38,515 bases of DNA from JBAYJY01 sp041664945 (GTDB taxonomy: Bacteria; UBP15; UBA6099): the NCBI GenBank assembly GCA_041664945.1, contig JBAYJY010000020.1:1-38515 (forward strand). The letters run 5' to 3'. A program made the translations under genes and the position numbers. Below the pieces are notes generated by a model that saw nothing but the letters and a program-made list of their open reading frames with translations, made no database searches and was not told the DNA's origin. Every line of letters starts with the position of its first letter. Position 1 is the stretch's first letter. This document shows, piece by piece, positions 9,001 to 16,168 of this stretch.

Positions 9001-10046
9001 GCATCGTTGTGGACGAAAAAACTGGCGCCATCACAAGTCTGTTTGACAAACAACTCGGCAGGGAACTCACCGACTCCGCCGCCGGTTACAAACTCAACGA
9101 ATTCATCTATATCGACGGCAAGGACTACACGAACCAGACGCGCATATCAGGCGTCTCCGTCGTCCCCGGCCAGTCTAACGTATCCTTCTCCGAAATCGTC
9201 GTCTCCGGCGTCGCGACAAACTTCAAATCGATCCGGCAAACTATTCGGCTCTACAACGATGCGAAGCTTGTCGAGTTCATAAACGAACTTAAAAAAGAAG
9301 AGACGCTCAACAAGGAAGGCGCCTACTTCGCGTTTCCGCTCAATGCGCCCGGCGGCGAAGTGCGGCTCGAAGTCACCGGCGGCGTGATGTCGCCCGAAAA
9401 AGATCAGCTGCCCGGCGCATGCCGCGACTGGATATCGATTCAGGACGGACTCGCCGCCGTCAGCGACGACTACTCAATTCTTCTCTCCACGCCTGACGCG
9501 CCGCTCATCGTTCCCGAAGCGATCGAAACGCTTTCATACAGAAGGAAGCTGAAGCTCAACAACACATCGGTATTCTCGTACATCTTCAACAACTATTGGG
9601 ACACTAATTACAAGGCCTCGCAGGGCGGAGATTTCACGTTCCGATACTCGCTCACAAGCCGCGCCGGTCGCGCGAAAGACTCCGATATCATCAACTTCGG
9701 CCGCGACGCGGCCGGCATGCCTGCGCTATGGGCCGCTAAACCCGCGGGCGCCGCCTCCGCAAAAGGCGTCCTCTCCTTCCTGTCGGTCGAACCCGCGAAC
9801 GTCCGCGTTCTCGGCGTGAAAACATCGCGGGACGGCAAAGGCATAGTCGTCAGAATGCAGGAGATGGACGGCAAAATCGGAAATGTGAAACTCACAGCGA
9901 ACCCTCTGCTTAAAATCACTTCGGCGGAACGCGCGAACCTCGTCGAGGTTTCCGAAAAGAAACTTGCCGTCGAGCGAGGCAAAAACGGACTCTCCGCTTC
10001 CGACAAAATTAACGCGTATGGATTGCTGACAATAATTCTTAAGTGA
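6084..10046 (+). CDS. Exported GH38-type alpha-mannosidase with inserted beta-sandwich domain
   Basis: 1320 residues, longer than most GH38 enzymes (about 850-1100). A Sec signal peptide occupies residues 1-25. Residues ~30-310 form N-terminal beta-rich accessory domains (GPWIVYDYISLE resembles the end of a carbohydrate-binding sandwich). The GH38 catalytic region opens with the zinc-ligand motif HSHLDIGY (His315, His317, Asp319) and includes ITDVPGF with Asp597 as likely nucleophile. Between these, about 400-535, lies an F5/8-type (discoidin-like) segment with WIEMSFKQPRPIKFIAIRHG and IRIDITD, so the accessory domain sits inside the catalytic domain. The C-terminal half has the usual GH38 beta domains (FAFPLNAPGG, FNNYWDTNY). 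Predicted retaining alpha-mannosidase acting outside the cytoplasm. GGGGAG lies 6 bases before the ATG. Exact linkage is unknown. Confidence 0.88.
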   Translation: MMKKTISTAIAVLFALAAIGASAAAQEKTGLKKVWTIGKVNGGYYELSAKSAREWMKSMSSAFPSGFDYNVGKKGNKDAFPGFQPGPDAVWAGAKTYPLRINFPIAGIKPGGYILTVGIAGASSTREANLELAAGGKTQSLPVLPGEKDDILNSSMNIGADASKNQTLYYYIASESLRAGDNTITLTLKDGPWIVYDYISLESVPDSSKPAIMNFAASFPPFLLRNGDNEERPLRVTCLNPGPALDAALTVKIGDSVYNRNIKLNSGNCDFQISLPDAAEPADTAVRITSGGAVIAQSSQKITPARRVTVYLMPHSHLDIGYPDIQPNIVIDQRTFLENALDVIEQKHKYPMTWVVESSWPLKLLLNGIGPWEEYGPSIMKSPLLTTVPESFWKDSMKMKNVAFSASVASSASGGSDSLNDRRLVDASPFGWFSTGPAAGAWIEMSFKQPRPIKFIAIRHGRDDNTNEIKSMKITFSGPDGKTETKSAGPLPEERERLLVPVSLSRTDKIRIDITDAANPDLQATLMEIEAYIDAPIADTQRRAVKAIRDGRMDVSGLYMNFLTQLIPTEWLIRSMMQTHAIAEKTGASFKTALITDVPGFTFALPDVFSGSGIRYFYTGINDYHAEFSIADMPRAFWWQGPGGGKILVFRSFDNYNEGFFKGFTRSAGHIERLFPDLLKLLDTENYPYDTMPIRTLGDLIDDGPIPEILPEVVEEWNSRWAWPRVVIGLPTDYFAKFEKSYGGSLRTLKGDWTAYWEDGEGSTAAETTVVRRAQRSLLEAAAFGAVRDRLLGPSPEFIKTLAKAEEDVYLFDEHTWGAAGSVNAPKSPQTIEQWRFKQLPAVNIENADLFNGILPLINKFAPAPKRGGKILAAVNNSGALRSARVYFSSDQKSIKVIDAETGGEIMAVCDSGRTQTTVANAGAPKSATKCEFTFVAKNVPAMGVRYYEILPGAAVSATKAVSENTLENNFYRIVVDEKTGAITSLFDKQLGRELTDSAAGYKLNEFIYIDGKDYTNQTRISGVSVVPGQSNVSFSEIVVSGVATNFKSIRQTIRLYNDAKLVEFINELKKEETLNKEGAYFAFPLNAPGGEVRLEVTGGVMSPEKDQLPGACRDWISIQDGLAAVSDDYSILLSTPDAPLIVPEAIETLSYRRKLKLNNTSVFSYIFNNYWDTNYKASQGGDFTFRYSLTSRAGRAKDSDIINFGRDAAGMPALWAAKPAGAASAKGVLSFLSVEPANVRVLGVKTSRDGKGIVVRMQEMDGKIGNVKLTANPLLKITSAERANLVEVSEKKLAVERGKNGLSASDKINAYGLLTIILK

Positions 10047-10111
10047 TCGCGAGTCGCTGAAAGCATATTTATGTTAATATAGTCGCAAACGATCTTTTCA
10101 GGAAAGGATTC

Positions 10112-10750
10112 ATGCCAATGACGGAATCAGCGCGGCAGGCTCTGGCCATTTTGAGGGACGCAAGCCAATTTCAATGGTATGTCATTCCGCTTCTAACGCT
10201 TGTGACTTTGGCTTACGCCACAGAGGTCGAAAAGAAAAACTGGAATGTTGTGTTCGCGGGACTGACTTATTTCGGGCTGGACATTTTCATAGAAATTGTC
10301 AATTCGCTCATTTTTCATTTCACGCAATATGCGCCCGCCTGGGGCACGCCCGGCAAAACCGCCTATCTTCTTCTCATAGGGATGAACATCGAGATTTGTT
10401 TCATGTTCGCGCTGGTCGGATTGGTCATGTCGAAGTATCTTCCACAAGACAAAAGCGTCAGAGTGTTCGGCGTTTCCAGCCGTCTCGCGGTCGGCATCGG
10501 AGCCGCGGCGATTTGCGCGACTGTCGAGATACTGCTGAACAGGATCGGCGTTCTCACTTGGGAATATCCGTGGTGGAACGCCGGCTTTGCCTCAATCATC
10601 ATGGTGTCCGGCTACTTTATGTTCTTCATGACTTCGTTTTGGGTTTATGACATGCCGACTGTCAAAAAGAAAATCTCGTTTGTCGGCTCGCTGCTGGCAT
10701 TTGATGTCCTGTGCATAGCCGTTTTCGGATTCGCATTAAAATGGATATGA
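10112..10750 (+). CDS. Uncharacterised six-helix membrane protein
   Basis: A 212-residue integral membrane protein with about six hydrophobic segments (near residues 22-38, 48-68, 85-105, 128-146, 158-176, 190-210). The loop before helix 5 contains WEYPWWN, and helix 2-3 carries an acidic EIVNS patch; I do not recognise a family with certainty. No signal peptide beyond helix 1 and no catalytic motif are visible. GGAAAGG at 10101-10107 supports the ATG at 10112. It starts 65 bases after the GH38 stop on the same strand and may be read through from it, but a link between the two functions cannot be inferred. Confidence 0.75.
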   Translation: MPMTESARQALAILRDASQFQWYVIPLLTLVTLAYATEVEKKNWNVVFAGLTYFGLDIFIEIVNSLIFHFTQYAPAWGTPGKTAYLLLIGMNIEICFMFALVGLVMSKYLPQDKSVRVFGVSSRLAVGIGAAAICATVEILLNRIGVLTWEYPWWNAGFASIIMVSGYFMFFMTSFWVYDMPTVKKKISFVGSLLAFDVLCIAVFGFALKWI

Positions 10751-10824
10751 TATTTATATCTAACATCTAAAATCGATCATGGAATTCTTCGCAATTCATT
10801 TGCAGGGCAAAACTTGCCGCGCCC

Positions 10825-11670
10825 CTACTGCCCCGAAAATTTTATAGCGTTCAGCCACAGCGTGGCGTGTTTGTCGAGTCCCGTATCAGAGAAGTGGCAG
10901 GCGTCGTGCCGGTCGTCGATGCTGAGAAGCCCGTCGCTGTAGGCGCCGGGATAGATCTTTAGAGACGTGTTGACCAGTTCGCGCTGCGCCTGCTGAATTT
11001 CAAAGCCTTCCGGCAACGACTGGCATCGCGTGGCGACCGCCACATATATCGGCGCGTCGACTCCATGTTTGCGGATGTCGTTCAGCATCGCCATAAACAT
11101 GTTTTTGTAGGCGTCCTTAGTCGTGTGCATGCCGTTGTCGGATTCGCCCTGATGCCACAGGATATGCGTTATTTTAATCCCTTTTGAGTCGAGAGACTTG
11201 ATAGCGTCCAGAACGCGGGGATAGAGATCGCCGTCCGGCGTCCATCGGGCCATATTTGTGCCGCCGACGCCGACTGCGACTAAGAGGACCTTGTCGTAAA
11301 GGCCCGCGTCGATGAGTTTATCTCCGAGCCGGCTCCAGACAGTGCCGCCGTTTCCGTTAGGGCCGTACAACGGATCCGCGGCCGTGTAACACTTGCCTTC
11401 ATAATACACATATACGTCTCGCTTCGGCGTATATTTCGAGCCGCCGGAGTTCGCCGAGTTCGACTGCCCGTATACAAGAGCGACCATCGTGCGCGGGCCG
11501 AGAATGTTCTTGCATGACACTTTCTTTCTCGTCACCATGCTGATGTAGTCGCTTTTCGGCTCGTAGTCGCCGGGTTGCTTGGGATTCCACGCGAGCGCGT
11601 AAACAGTTGAAAAAACCACGCAAAACAACAGCGCTATTGATACAATTGCGGTTCGCTTCGATGAATTCAT
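10825..11670 (-). CDS. Exported sialate O-acetylesterase-like (SASA) esterase
   Basis: 281 residues with a Sec signal peptide (about 1-27). The core is an SGNH-type esterase of the SASA family (Pfam PF03629 / carbohydrate esterase type): GQSNS (68-72, nucleophile Ser70), the oxyanion segment around GVGGTNM (134-140), WHQGESD (172-178) and the catalytic pair DxxH, Asp256/His259, in RHDACHF. Enzymes of this type remove O-acetyl groups from sialic acids or from plant polysaccharides such as xylan. The ATG follows GGGAGGCG at a good distance. It is monocistronic and stands divergent from the Spy-like gene. It fits the exported glycosidases in this window as a de-acetylating accessory enzyme. Confidence 0.88.
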   Translation of the reverse strand: MNSSKRTAIVSIALLFCVVFSTVYALAWNPKQPGDYEPKSDYISMVTRKKVSCKNILGPRTMVALVYGQSNSANSGGSKYTPKRDVYVYYEGKCYTAADPLYGPNGNGGTVWSRLGDKLIDAGLYDKVLLVAVGVGGTNMARWTPDGDLYPRVLDAIKSLDSKGIKITHILWHQGESDNGMHTTKDAYKNMFMAMLNDIRKHGVDAPIYVAVATRCQSLPEGFEIQQAQRELVNTSLKIYPGAYSDGLLSIDDRHDACHFSDTGLDKHATLWLNAIKFSGQ

Positions 11671-11890
11671 TCAGACGCCTCCCGGTTTCGCGCCCGTTAT
11701 AGCCAACAGCGCGGCGCAAAATATTTCGCATCGTGGCAAGTATATCATATTATCCATTGTAAATTCCACAACCGCTTTCCCGCCGCGCTTCGAGAAATGG
11801 CGGCGCCGTTTAACTTTTATTTCCGCCATGCGTCACTTAGAATAGAGAGACACTATATTGCATGTGAAGAGAAATAAAGGAGAAACGAAA

Positions 11891-12406
11891 ATGACGAGAC
11901 GGATATCGGCCATATTTATAGCGGCGCTGATCGCTGCGGGCGTCGCTGCAACAGCATCCGCGCAGATGCCCGGCGCGCCAGGCGGAATGAAGAAAGGCCA
12001 GAACAATATCAAAGGGATGAAGAAACAGCAATGCGCCGAGGCAAACACCGGCATGGATTTGGCGCGGTTGATAAGAAGGCCGAATCTTGCGAAGGATCTG
12101 GGAATAACGCCCGAACAGGGAAAGGAAATGCTGGGGAAACTGGATGCCGCGAGAGCGGAGTTGGAAGAAGCGATGGACACGACATGCGAAGCGAGCGAAA
12201 AACTCAAAAACGCAGCGTTTGCCGAGAATCCGGATCGCAACGAGATTTACCGCCTGATCGACGACCTTACTTTCGCGCGTCAGGACCTCATGAAAATTCA
12301 GTCCGATCTCATGTTCGAAATCCTCAAGACTCTGACCCCGGCGCAATGGACCGCGCTTAGGGAAATGGCTGCCGAAGCGCAAAAGCCAAAAGGCAAAAAT
12401 AAATAA
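11891..12406 (+). CDS. Spy/CpxP-like periplasmic protein
   Basis: 171 residues with a Sec signal peptide ending near ATASAQ. The mature protein is helical and basic at both ends, with a Met/Gly/Lys-rich linker (MPGAPGGMKKGQ) and two copies of an LTxxQ-like element: LGITPEQGKEML (about 67-78) and LTPAQWTALREM (about 148-159). This is the signature of the Spy/CpxP/ZraP group of periplasmic chaperones and metal- or envelope-stress proteins, which bind unfolded proteins or metal as helical dimers. A frame-compatible ATG lies 33 bases upstream, but AAAGGAG at 11877-11883 and the position of the signal peptide favour 11891. No two-component partner lies beside it. Family assignment is likely, role is inferred. 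Confidence 0.8.
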   Translation: MTRRISAIFIAALIAAGVAATASAQMPGAPGGMKKGQNNIKGMKKQQCAEANTGMDLARLIRRPNLAKDLGITPEQGKEMLGKLDAARAELEEAMDTTCEASEKLKNAAFAENPDRNEIYRLIDDLTFARQDLMKIQSDLMFEILKTLTPAQWTALREMAAEAQKPKGKNK

Positions 12407-12583
12407 AAACAGTTGCGGCATTCTGCTTAAACATTTCGTCGAAAAGCAATTGTAATATTGCGGCGAACCGCTAAAAGAGTTTTCGCGGATTCCGGGACCT
12501 CGCCTCAGATGGCGCTTCTCACACAATACGGCTCTTGAAATAACAAGCGACTCAAACTACCCTTAGGCTGAGACAACGAACGA

Positions 12584-13600
12584 ATGGCAAACGACTTGCG
12601 GCGACAATCAGAGGCGAGGCGGCTGGCGTACGCGCGGCGCGGTCTCGCATGGGGTTCGCTCACCGGGGCGGTGTGGGGCCTCGACGGCGTCGTTCTCGGC
12701 ATAGCGCTGGCCGCGGCGCCGTTCACCGGCAACGCGTCGCTGTTCATAGGGCCGCTTGTCGGCGCCGCGCTCCACGACGGGTTCGCGACGCTGTGGTTGC
12801 TGATTTACAACGCATGCGCCGGGAAACTGCCCGAGATATACCGCACGCTGCGGGTCAGGCCGGGGCTGATCGTGTGCCTCGCGGCCCTCGCCGGCGGGCC
12901 GATCGGCATGACCGGCTACCTGCTCGGCATCAAACACGCCGGCGCCGCATACGCGATGGCGATCTCGGCGATCTATCCGGCGATCGGCTCGTTGCTCGCC
13001 GTCATCTTCCTCAAAGAAAGCATTTCGCGGCGCGCGTGGGCCGGAATCCTGCTATGCGTCTGCGGCGCCATTGTAGTAGGGTATTCGCCGCCCGACGCCG
13101 CGATGTATCCGCACTTCAAGCTCGGAATTGCCATGGCTGTTCTTGCGGCGCTCGGCTGGGGCGGCGAAAGCGTGATCTCCGCGCACGGAATGGACCTCAT
13201 CGATCCGGATATCGCTATCAACATCCGCGAGGGCGTTTCGTTCCTCAGTTACATTTTGATAGTCATTCCGGCGATCGGCGGTTTCGGGCTGATGCGCGAA
13301 GCGCTGCTGAACAAGCCGCCGTTGCTGATCGCTGGCGCCGGACTCTGCGGCGCTGCGTCATACCTATTCTGGTACAAATCGCTCAACATGGCGGGCGTCG
13401 GCCGCGGCATGGCGCTCAGCGTAACTTATGTTTTGTGGGCGATTGTCTACAGCGCGATTCTGACATCGTATGAAATCACCGCGCATCTGATCGCGGGCGC
13501 GATTCTAATATTCGTCGGAGCGTTGCTGATCGTCGCCAAACCGAGCGAACTGCTTTCACTGCGCGCGCCGGAGCAATCGTCGGAGGCCGGCGATGCCTAA
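12584..13600 (+). CDS. EamA/DMT-family permease
   Basis: A 338-residue drug/metabolite-transporter-like protein with about ten hydrophobic segments arranged as two EamA halves. Typical features are GPIGMTGYLLGIKHAGAAYAMAISAIYPAIGSLLAVIFLKE at the end of the first half (about 106-145) and the matching SLNMAGVGRGMALSVTYVLWAIVYSAIL in the second (about 266-293). The N-terminal ~20 residues are basic and cytoplasmic, consistent with positive-inside topology. Substrate unknown; relatives move amino acids, nucleosides, sugars or small drugs. The last eight bases overlap the start of a small downstream gene, so the two are translated together. Confidence 0.88.
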   Translation: MANDLRRQSEARRLAYARRGLAWGSLTGAVWGLDGVVLGIALAAAPFTGNASLFIGPLVGAALHDGFATLWLLIYNACAGKLPEIYRTLRVRPGLIVCLAALAGGPIGMTGYLLGIKHAGAAYAMAISAIYPAIGSLLAVIFLKESISRRAWAGILLCVCGAIVVGYSPPDAAMYPHFKLGIAMAVLAALGWGGESVISAHGMDLIDPDIAINIREGVSFLSYILIVIPAIGGFGLMREALLNKPPLLIAGAGLCGAASYLFWYKSLNMAGVGRGMALSVTYVLWAIVYSAILTSYEITAHLIAGAILIFVGALLIVAKPSELLSLRAPEQSSEAGDA

Positions 13601-13859
13601 ACTGCCTCTGAAAATGAGCGTTCTGAAAACCGTCATCGAGCTCAGCCCGGCGACTGAGCAGGTTATCTTTGCGGCGCTCGAACCGGTTTACGGCCGCGAC
13701 CGCCAGTTCTCTCCGCGCGCGGTTGAACAACGGCTTCTCGCGCTTCGCGCCGTCGGCCTGATCACTGAAACCTTCCCCACCGACGCGTCCGGCGAACTGT
13801 CCCCGGCTTTCATCCCCACACGAGCAGGCAAAATCAAAATGTCGAAATATATTTCTTAG
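13593..13859 (+). CDS. Small winged-helix-like protein coupled to the EamA permease
   Basis: An 88-residue protein I cannot assign to a named family. Its ATG lies inside the last codons of the permease gene (overlap ATGCCTAA), with GGAGG at 13582-13586 correctly spaced, so it is translationally coupled and very likely real. The sequence has the order helix (EQVIFAALEPVYG), helix (SPRAVEQRLLALRAVGLI), then a beta-hairpin-like stretch (PAFIPTRAGKIKMSKYI), the layout of small winged helix-turn-helix proteins of the MarR/DUF type. It might regulate or accompany the permease; there is no direct evidence for either. Confidence 0.7.
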   Translation: MPKLPLKMSVLKTVIELSPATEQVIFAALEPVYGRDRQFSPRAVEQRLLALRAVGLITETFPTDASGELSPAFIPTRAGKIKMSKYIS

Positions 13860-13909
13860 TAATTTTCCCGGAAACGAAGTTACTTAGCTTCAATTGTCAG
13901 CTACTGTTC

Positions 13910-14824
13910 TTATTCTATCGCCTTCAGCTTGAAGCCTGTTTTAATGCTATTCCCATATTCAATCAGCAGAGCGTCCACCTCTAAGCCGTCTGTTGCGTTC
14001 AGCTTCCGCACAGATTTAATGACGCTGCCGATTGAATAGAAATCAACGAGCATTACATTCGGCCTTCGCCCGGTTTTCTTCCAACAGCCGAGCGCGCGGT
14101 TCATAATGACGCTTTCCCGGTTAGCCTTTCTGCCGAGCGGCGCCATCGCATAAGGTTTCGTGAGAAAGTGCGAGATGCTGTAGAGCGACTTCCCGTTCGG
14201 GTCGCCGCAGTCGAACTGGGAAACAGCCTCGTAATGCCATTTCGTTGCGCCGATAAAATCCGAAAAACTGTTAAGCAGCGGCGCGCCTTCGTTGTTTCCG
14301 TTGAACGCGACAATCCGCCGTCCGCTTTTTATCATCTCGCCCAGCGTCGGCCACGGCTGACCCGCCTTCTGAACGTGCATCATTTCCGCAAGACCGGCGG
14401 CGCGGAAAACCGCCTCCGTATCCTTCGGCGAGACGTAATTCTCGAACTCGAACGACACGATCTCATTCGGATGCGCGTCCATGAACGCCTTGACCTTCTG
14501 AAGCCCGCCCGCCAGCGTTTCGTTTCCGAGAGCGCAAAGCGCATGGCACATATACACATCGTCCCGGAAATAGTAGAGATCGAGGCTGAGCCACCGGACG
14601 CCGTCTTCGAGCTGCCGCGTCAACCCGTGTATCTGGTTCGGGAAATTCCATCTCTCATCCATGTTCGACATCGCATTGTGCGCGCCGGCGTAAGTGACTT
14701 CGTCATACCGCTTGCCGCATAGATCCGCCGACCCGTTGCACGCTTGCGCCGCAAAAGAACATTGCGATGCGAACACGATCACCGCGCAGACAGCAATAAA
14801 AACTATTCTCAATTTAATAGTCAT
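13910..14824 (-). CDS. Exported PI-PLC-like phosphodiesterase
   Basis: 304 residues from the chosen start, with a signal peptide (MTIKLRIVFIAVCAVIVFAS, cleavage near FAAQA). The mature part matches the X-domain of phosphatidylinositol-specific phospholipase C-like phosphodiesterases: GAHNAM with catalytic His49, then GVRWLSLDLYYFRDD and CHALC with the second catalytic His94, followed by AFMDAHPNEIVSFEFENYV, the standard helix-strand. The paired cysteines CNGSADLC and CHALC are as in fungal and bacterial secreted relatives. It would cleave a phosphodiester, possibly of inositol lipids or related polyol phosphates, outside the cytoplasm. A longer frame begins at 14863, but those 13 residues precede the signal peptide and neither start has a good ribosome site; I prefer 14824. 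Confidence 0.8.
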   Translation of the reverse strand: MTIKLRIVFIAVCAVIVFASQCSFAAQACNGSADLCGKRYDEVTYAGAHNAMSNMDERWNFPNQIHGLTRQLEDGVRWLSLDLYYFRDDVYMCHALCALGNETLAGGLQKVKAFMDAHPNEIVSFEFENYVSPKDTEAVFRAAGLAEMMHVQKAGQPWPTLGEMIKSGRRIVAFNGNNEGAPLLNSFSDFIGATKWHYEAVSQFDCGDPNGKSLYSISHFLTKPYAMAPLGRKANRESVIMNRALGCWKKTGRRPNVMLVDFYSIGSVIKSVRKLNATDGLEVDALLIEYGNSIKTGFKLKAIE

Positions 14825-14963
14825 CCGAATTAACTTATGCGAACGCGCATTCAATGTCAACATATGTTTTTCGTTATCTAATCTTCTAATTTATGATAAA
14901 ATGATTCGAATCTAACAGTTATGCTGTAGCCGACGACCCGGCTCTGAAACGAGGCATTCATAA

Positions 14964-16085
14964 ATGAAATCCATGACGATGAAGGAACGCTTTCTCGCGA
15001 CGCTGCGATTCGACGAATTAGACAGGCCGTGGCGGTTTGAAACGCTCGGCTACTGGGAAGAAACCATCGAACGCTGGCACAACGAGGGACTGCCCCGCTA
15101 TGTGTTCAACGCCACGGTCGCGGTCCCCTATTTCGGAATCGATTTCTGGGTTCCGATCTGGATCGGCGCGCACGAGGACCCCGGCTTCTTCCCGCATTTC
15201 ATTCCGAAGGTTCTCAGCAGGGAGGAGAATTTCGAAATCGTGCGCGACTTCGCCGGCAAGACGTTCAAGCAGTTCCGCGACGGCTCGTCTTCGATCCCGC
15301 AGCATGTGGATTCGCCGGTAAAAACCATGCGCGACTTCAAGCGTATGCGCTGGCGCCTGAATCCGGATTTCCCAGGCCGGTGCGACAACCCGGTCTGGGA
15401 CAGCGCCGTTCTCGCGTCGAAAGTCCTCAAAGCGCCGCTCGGCATCCACTTCAGCGGCCTGTTCGGTTTCCACAGACATCTGATCGGCGTCGAGAGCCTG
15501 ATGTACAAATACTTCGACGATCCGGAACTGATTCACGCGATGGGGCGACGCTGGGCCGACCTCACGAAAGGCGTCGTGCGCCGCATCTCGCGCAAGGGCG
15601 AAGTCAACGTGCTGATTTTCTGGGAGGACATGAGTTTCAAATCCGGGCCGCTCATCTCGCCGAACACATTCCGGCAGTTCCTCACGCCGTACTACAAGGA
15701 AGTAATCGACGATGCGCGCGAATGCGGCGTTGAGTGTTTCACCGTCGACACGGACGGCGACTGCACGCTGCTGATTCCGCTGTTTGTCGAGGTCGGCGTC
15801 AACTGCATGTATCCATTCGAAGTTCAAGCGGGAATGGACATCCGGAAAGTGCGCGCCGACTGGGGAACGCAGTTGATGATTATGGGCGGCCTGAACAAGC
15901 GCGCGCTCGAAAACACGAAAGAGGAGATCGAACAGGAAGTTATGCTCAAGGTTCCGGAGATGCTGCGTCAGGGCGGCTACGTGCCTGGAATCGATCACGC
16001 TGTGCATCCCGATGTTCCGTTCGAGAATTTCAAATATTTCGTAAAAATGCTGCGCGATTCAAAATGGCCCGGAGTGTGCGGTTAA
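14964..16085 (+). CDS. Uroporphyrinogen decarboxylase (URO-D)-like protein
   Basis: A 373-residue cytoplasmic TIM-barrel protein of the URO-D superfamily. Recognisable parts are the N-terminal MKERFLATLRFDELDRPWRFE, the central FWEDMSFKSGPLISPNTFRQFLTPYYKEVIDDARECG, then VDTDGD followed by GVNCMYPFEVQAGMDI, and the C-terminal GGLNKRAL and PGIDHAVHPDVPFENFKYF. The barrel loop DTDGD...LLIPLFVEVGVN is the form seen in non-heme URO-D-like proteins and corrinoid methyltransferases (MtaA/CmuA type), not in HemE, which carries an RxRxAGR N-terminal motif absent here. So a methyl-transfer or unknown decarboxylase role is likelier than heme synthesis. GAGG lies about 8 bases before the ATG. The exported GH35 gene follows 83 bases later, probably in one operon. 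Confidence 0.82.
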   Translation: MKSMTMKERFLATLRFDELDRPWRFETLGYWEETIERWHNEGLPRYVFNATVAVPYFGIDFWVPIWIGAHEDPGFFPHFIPKVLSREENFEIVRDFAGKTFKQFRDGSSSIPQHVDSPVKTMRDFKRMRWRLNPDFPGRCDNPVWDSAVLASKVLKAPLGIHFSGLFGFHRHLIGVESLMYKYFDDPELIHAMGRRWADLTKGVVRRISRKGEVNVLIFWEDMSFKSGPLISPNTFRQFLTPYYKEVIDDARECGVECFTVDTDGDCTLLIPLFVEVGVNCMYPFEVQAGMDIRKVRADWGTQLMIMGGLNKRALENTKEEIEQEVMLKVPEMLRQGGYVPGIDHAVHPDVPFENFKYFVKMLRDSKWPGVCG

Positions 16086-16168
16086 ATATGAGTGGAATAT
16101 GGGGACTGGCAAAGCGCAATTTGCAAATGCCTGTGCCCGATATTCCAGATGAAAAGAGGCGGCATCCA

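Noticed and set aside
15018..16007. Minus-strand open frame of 329 codons over the URO-D-like gene
   Set aside because: Shadow frame with no recognisable motif, opposite to a clearly conserved protein.
14964..16085. Assignment as HemE (heme-pathway uroporphyrinogen decarboxylase)
   Set aside because: The N-terminal RxRxAGR motif is absent and the rest fits non-heme URO-D-like proteins.
15734..16168. Upstream extension of the GH35 reading frame
   Set aside because: It overlaps the conserved C-terminus of the URO-D-like protein, and a ribosome site plus signal peptide mark the true start at 16169.
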